The translations under genes and the position numbers were made by a program. From VXRD01 sp965242535 (GTDB lineage: Bacteria; Latescibacterota; UBA2968): 64,000 bases of DNA. The stretch's first letter is position 1; each line of letters starts with the position of its first letter. This document shows positions 61,048 to 64,000 of this stretch, piece after piece. The stretch is from assembly GCA_965242535.1 (NCBI GenBank), contig OZ251458.1, positions 3,286,001 through 3,350,000 on the forward strand, read 5' to 3'. The notes below the pieces were generated by a model. That model worked only from the letters and a program-made list of their open reading frames with translations, was not told the DNA's origin and searched no databases.

Positions 61048-63998
61048 TCAGACAATGACCAACCACGTCACCAATTCAAAATCGCCGGTAGAACTCGCAG
61101 ATCGAACGGGCAGTTTAATGTCGCGCTGGCCTCGGAGTCCCAAGTTTTGGACTTGCGTCGATTTGTTCGCCCCGCTGATGTGGGCGATCACCGCGTTCAA
61201 CAGTTGGTCGTAACGCGCCATGTCCTGGCCGTTTTGGGTTTCGCTGTCAAATTGGTCGCAGAGTTTTTGCAGGGGTTCGGTCTTTCCAACGGCGACCGAT
61301 TCGAACAATTCGAGCACCTGTTTGGCATTGGCACAGCCATAGCGAATATCGCCGCTGTCGCGCACGTACACCGCGTAGTAGGGATGCACCGGGCTGGCGA
61401 CTTTTTCCCGCTTGTCCGCGCTGGCGTCGCGCTGGCGCAACAAAAATATCGCGCCCGGCCGCGCAGTGTCGCCATCGCCATCCGTCACGGCATAGACCCC
61501 ATTGGGCGCGGCCTGCAACTCCGCCTTGTTTTTCTCCAAATACCCCAACAACTGCGCGAAAAAGTAATCCAACGTAAAATCGCTCATGACGACGCCGTCG
61601 GATAAGGCGTCGAAGTCCAACACCTCTTCGCGCAATTTCTTCAACTGCTCGTCGCGGAAATGGATCTCCATCTGCGCGGCGTCTTCGCTCAACGGATCGT
61701 CGTCCCCACTGCCCGCCGCATCTGCCAAAGCCATGCGCGCTTCAACGCGGTGTTGCAGACGCAAATAAACATCCATATCCCGCGTGGGCCAATAGTTGAT
61801 CATCTGCACAGAGGGGTTGCGGCTGCCAATGCGGTCGACGCGCCCGAACCGCTGGATGAGGCGCACCGGGTTCCAGTGGATGTCGTAGTTGAGCACGGTG
61901 TCGCAGTCCTGCAAATTCTGACCTTCCGAGATGCAATCCGTGGCGATCAACAGGTCGATTTCCGCAGCGTCGGCCGCGGCCCTGCGGTTGCGCGCGACCG
62001 GGGCGAAGTTGGTGAGAATGGCGTTGAAGTTGTTGTCGCCAACCGAGGTGTGCGTTTCGTCGCCCGAGACCATCGCAATCTCGATATTCAGTTCGCGGGC
62101 GAGATCGGTCAGGTTGTCGTACAAATACCGCGCCGTGTCCTTAAACGTGGTGAACACCAACAACTTGCGATTGGCATTGCCCGCCTTGTTCCGAAGGTGT
62201 TCCGCTATCGCTTTGAGCTTGCCGTCGCGCTGTGGGTCAATGGCTTTGACCTTTTCCCAGATCGAGGTCAGGATTCTGTGGTCTCTCTCCAAATCCTTTT
62301 TCCACGCCTGCAAGTCCAACTCGCGCAGGTGGTAGGGCGTGCGTGCCCGATTGACCAAAAACTCCTCGTCGTCCTCGTCATCGTCCGGCAAAATATCGGC
62401 TCGAGCGTCCTGTTCGGTCCGTTGTGCGTAGCGGTCTATTTTTGCGATCATATCATCGATTTTGCCAACGGTGCGCCCGAGGGTTTTCTCGAGCGAATGC
62501 GCGGAACTCTCCAAACGCTTGAGAAAGTTCGTCCGCATCATGCCGATGAGAAACCGCTCGCGGTCCGCCTGATTGAAGTGCAGGCTTTTCTTTTCTTCGG
62601 CCAGGCGTTTCTCGGCCTCTTCGCCGATCACATAACTGGACGGGCGATAGATGGACAGGGCGAATCGCCCGATTTGATCGGCCAACGCTCGATAGGATAA
62701 TTGGCCCTTCAGATCGGTTGGCGGATAGCCATTTTCCGGCGGCTGATGCGCGGGAAATCTTCCGATGCGATCCATTTCCTCGGCGTAAAACCTTTCGATC
62801 TGCCGCCGCGACCGGGCGATGGAAACCCCGCCGAGCAACGCGAAAAAATCCGCGCCGAGCAACGCCGACAACTCGGCCTTATCCTTTTTGGAATCCGCCT
62901 CGGTCTCCCATGCCTTAAACGCCCGTTGAGCACGCGCGAGCAACGCGCCGATCTGCCCGATGCCCAAGCTGTCTCGGAACGCATCCTCGCGCTTCTCGGT
63001 CATTAAATAGATTTGATTGCGGAGATCGATCAGCGACGTATTGACGGGCGTTGCCGAGAGCATGAGCACCTTTGTCTGCGTGCCTTCCCCGATCACCTCT
63101 TCCAACAGCCGCGAGTACCGGCTGTGGCGGAGCTCGCCGTCCTCGCCCTCGCGCTTCTTGGTATCGTTGCGGAAATTGTGCGATTCGTCGATGACCACCA
63201 GATCGAAATTGCGCCAGTTAAAATGAGCCAGATCGATATCGCCTGCGCGCCCGCTGTTGCGAGACAAATCCGTGTGCGACAGCAGGGGGTAGCCAAAGCG
63301 ATCCGCGGAAAAGGGATTGTGAACGTGGGCGTTCGCCACCGGATACAAGGCCCAGTTCTCGCGCAGCTTTTTGGGGCACAAGACCAACACGCGCTCGTTT
63401 CGCAACTCGAAAAACTTGATGACGGCCAGCGCGGTGTACGTCTTGCCCAAGCCCACGCTATCGGCCAAAATGCACCCGTTGTGCCGCAACAAGCGGGCGA
63501 TCGCGCTTCTCGCCCCGTCCTTTTGAAAGCCGTACAGCGCGTTCCAAATTTCCGTGTCGTAGAGATGCGTATCGAGCAGTTGGCTTTCCCCGTCCTGTCT
63601 CTCCTCGATATCTGCGCGGAACAACTCGTACAGCGTTTTGAAATACATAAACTCCGGCGCGTAATTTTTGCCGAGGCGGTTCAGCGCGGCCAACACGTCC
63701 TTTTTGACATCCGCGGTCAACGCCCCGTCCGCCCACAGGTCGTCAAACCACGCCTGTAGTTCGGCGCGCACCTTAGCCTCTCGGGTCGCCAGGTTGATTT
63801 CCACATTTGCCTCTGTCCCAACGCCCAAGCCGTTGCGGGTAAAGTTGGAACTGCCGACGAGGGCCGCGCCGCCTGTGGGCGATTCCGCGAGGTACATTTT
63901 GCCGTGCAGAAAATTGGATTTGCCGACCGAGCGGATTTTGACCCCTTTCCGGCGCACCCATCGGGCGCATTGCCGCGCGAGATGCTTCTGTTGCAACG
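61048..63998 (-). CDS. PLD-SNF2 family helicase, N-terminus beyond the window
   Basis: At least 982 residues are inside; the frame is open to the window edge, so the true start lies outside. N-terminally one HKD motif of phospholipase-D nucleases is visible (FLHGKMYLAES ... VGSSNFTRNGLG); the first half of the PLD domain would be beyond 64000. The SNF2 motor follows: Walker A ILADSVGLGKTYTAL, VLCPKKLRENW, DESH box VVIDESHNFRND, motif III LMLSATPVNTSL, a long helical insert, KLLVFTTFKDTARYL, motif V LLIATDCISEGQNLQD and motif VI LIQRFGRVDRIGS. It resembles DISARM DrmD-type helicases; the pairing with a PglX-like methyltransferase supports a defence role. Confidence 0.88.
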   Translation of the reverse strand, partial: LQQKHLARQCARWVRRKGVKIRSVGKSNFLHGKMYLAESPTGGAALVGSSNFTRNGLGVGTEANVEINLATREAKVRAELQAWFDDLWADGALTADVKKDVLAALNRLGKNYAPEFMYFKTLYELFRADIEERQDGESQLLDTHLYDTEIWNALYGFQKDGARSAIARLLRHNGCILADSVGLGKTYTALAVIKFFELRNERVLVLCPKKLRENWALYPVANAHVHNPFSADRFGYPLLSHTDLSRNSGRAGDIDLAHFNWRNFDLVVIDESHNFRNDTKKREGEDGELRHSRYSRLLEEVIGEGTQTKVLMLSATPVNTSLIDLRNQIYLMTEKREDAFRDSLGIGQIGALLARAQRAFKAWETEADSKKDKAELSALLGADFFALLGGVSIARSRRQIERFYAEEMDRIGRFPAHQPPENGYPPTDLKGQLSYRALADQIGRFALSIYRPSSYVIGEEAEKRLAEEKKSLHFNQADRERFLIGMMRTNFLKRLESSAHSLEKTLGRTVGKIDDMIAKIDRYAQRTEQDARADILPDDDEDDEEFLVNRARTPYHLRELDLQAWKKDLERDHRILTSIWEKVKAIDPQRDGKLKAIAEHLRNKAGNANRKLLVFTTFKDTARYLYDNLTDLARELNIEIAMVSGDETHTSVGDNNFNAILTNFAPVARNRRAAADAAEIDLLIATDCISEGQNLQDCDTVLNYDIHWNPVRLIQRFGRVDRIGSRNPSVQMINYWPTRDMDVYLRLQHRVEARMALADAAGSGDDDPLSEDAAQMEIHFRDEQLKKLREEVLDFDALSDGVVMSDFTLDYFFAQLLGYLEKNKAELQAAPNGVYAVTDGDGDTARPGAIFLLRQRDASADKREKVASPVHPYYAVYVRDSGDIRYGCANAKQVLELFESVAVGKTEPLQKLCDQFDSETQNGQDMARYDQLLNAVIAHISGANKSTQVQNLGLRGQRDIKLPVRSASSTGDFELVTWLVIV

Positions 63999-64000
63999 CG

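Noticed and set aside
1..64000. tRNA or rRNA genes
   Set aside because: I saw no cloverleaf-like GTTCGA/GGTTCGAATCC context nor conserved rRNA segments; a covariance-model scan would be needed to exclude a tRNA fully.

Overview
The window reads as a bacterial chromosome segment of roughly mid-50s % GC (judged by eye). The gene set (Bat aerotolerance proteins, GldG/DUF4340 proteins, a PorV/PorQ-like outer membrane protein, LysM/SLT lipoprotein, PASTA protein, CcmBCD, phytanoyl-CoA dioxygenase, HpcH/HpaI aldolase, oligopeptide-type ABC transporter) together with abundant palindromic intergenic repeats fits a Gram-negative of the wider FCB/Poribacteria-Latescibacteria kind. That placement is inference; there is no rRNA or tRNA here to anchor it.

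Layout. 0-3.6 kb: four near-identical tandem genes for MNT nucleotidyltransferase-HEPN fusion proteins, with a DUF2442 gene between copies 2 and 3. 3.6-18.6 kb: a Bat-type operon (gldG-like, DUF4340, BatD-like, batA, batB, batC, batD, batE) broken up by mobile DNA: a 432-bp inverted-repeat element carrying an intact IS4-family insertion, a related element carrying its own nested miniature element, and a two-gene DNA methyltransferase module bracketed by copies of the same repeat family. 18.6-20.8 kb: hicA with a C-terminally short hicB, a transposase relic, an alpha/alpha-toroid protein and a decayed IS4 end. 20.8-26.3 kb: peptide/opine-type ABC permeases and ATPases with an HpcH/HpaI aldolase inside the operon, then a VOC protein. 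26.5-29.2 kb (minus strand): FGGY kinase and PhyH dioxygenase, with a truncated nucleotidyltransferase TA-like pair. 29.3-38.1 kb: P-loop kinase, XPB-like helicase, PASTA protein, PorV-like protein, PcfJ-domain protein, ccmB-ccmC-ccmD and a TrmH-family rRNA methylase. 38.7-42.3 kb: dnaE. 42.6-51.8 kb (minus strand): rodA, mrdA, mreD, LysM/SLT lipoprotein, mtnA, rsfS, LytR_C protein, a secreted protein of unknown role and a fibronectin-III lipoprotein.

52-64 kb (minus strand) is a defence island and the most interesting part. A PLD-SNF2 helicase (N-terminus outside the window) and a 1148-residue PglX/Eco57I-like adenine methyltransferase flank an operon-like set: XRE-ImmA/IrrE regulator-protease, PIN nuclease, Hanks-type Ser/Thr kinase and a large TPR protein. 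The kinase and TPR genes look more AT-rich than their surroundings. The PIN gene is preceded by a tandem array of its own 5' end, giving small stop-start-overlapping reading frames each with a ribosome binding site. Two similar palindromic repeats supply the stop codons of the helicase and the methyltransferase.

Repeats are a theme throughout: REP-like palindromes (GGGACAGGCCCCCGTGCC core), a 432-bp terminal-inverted-repeat family that inserts into them with 12-bp duplications, CGCGGATTACGCGGAT repeats, purine-rich GGGAGAC runs, and a 21-bp tandem array before dnaE.
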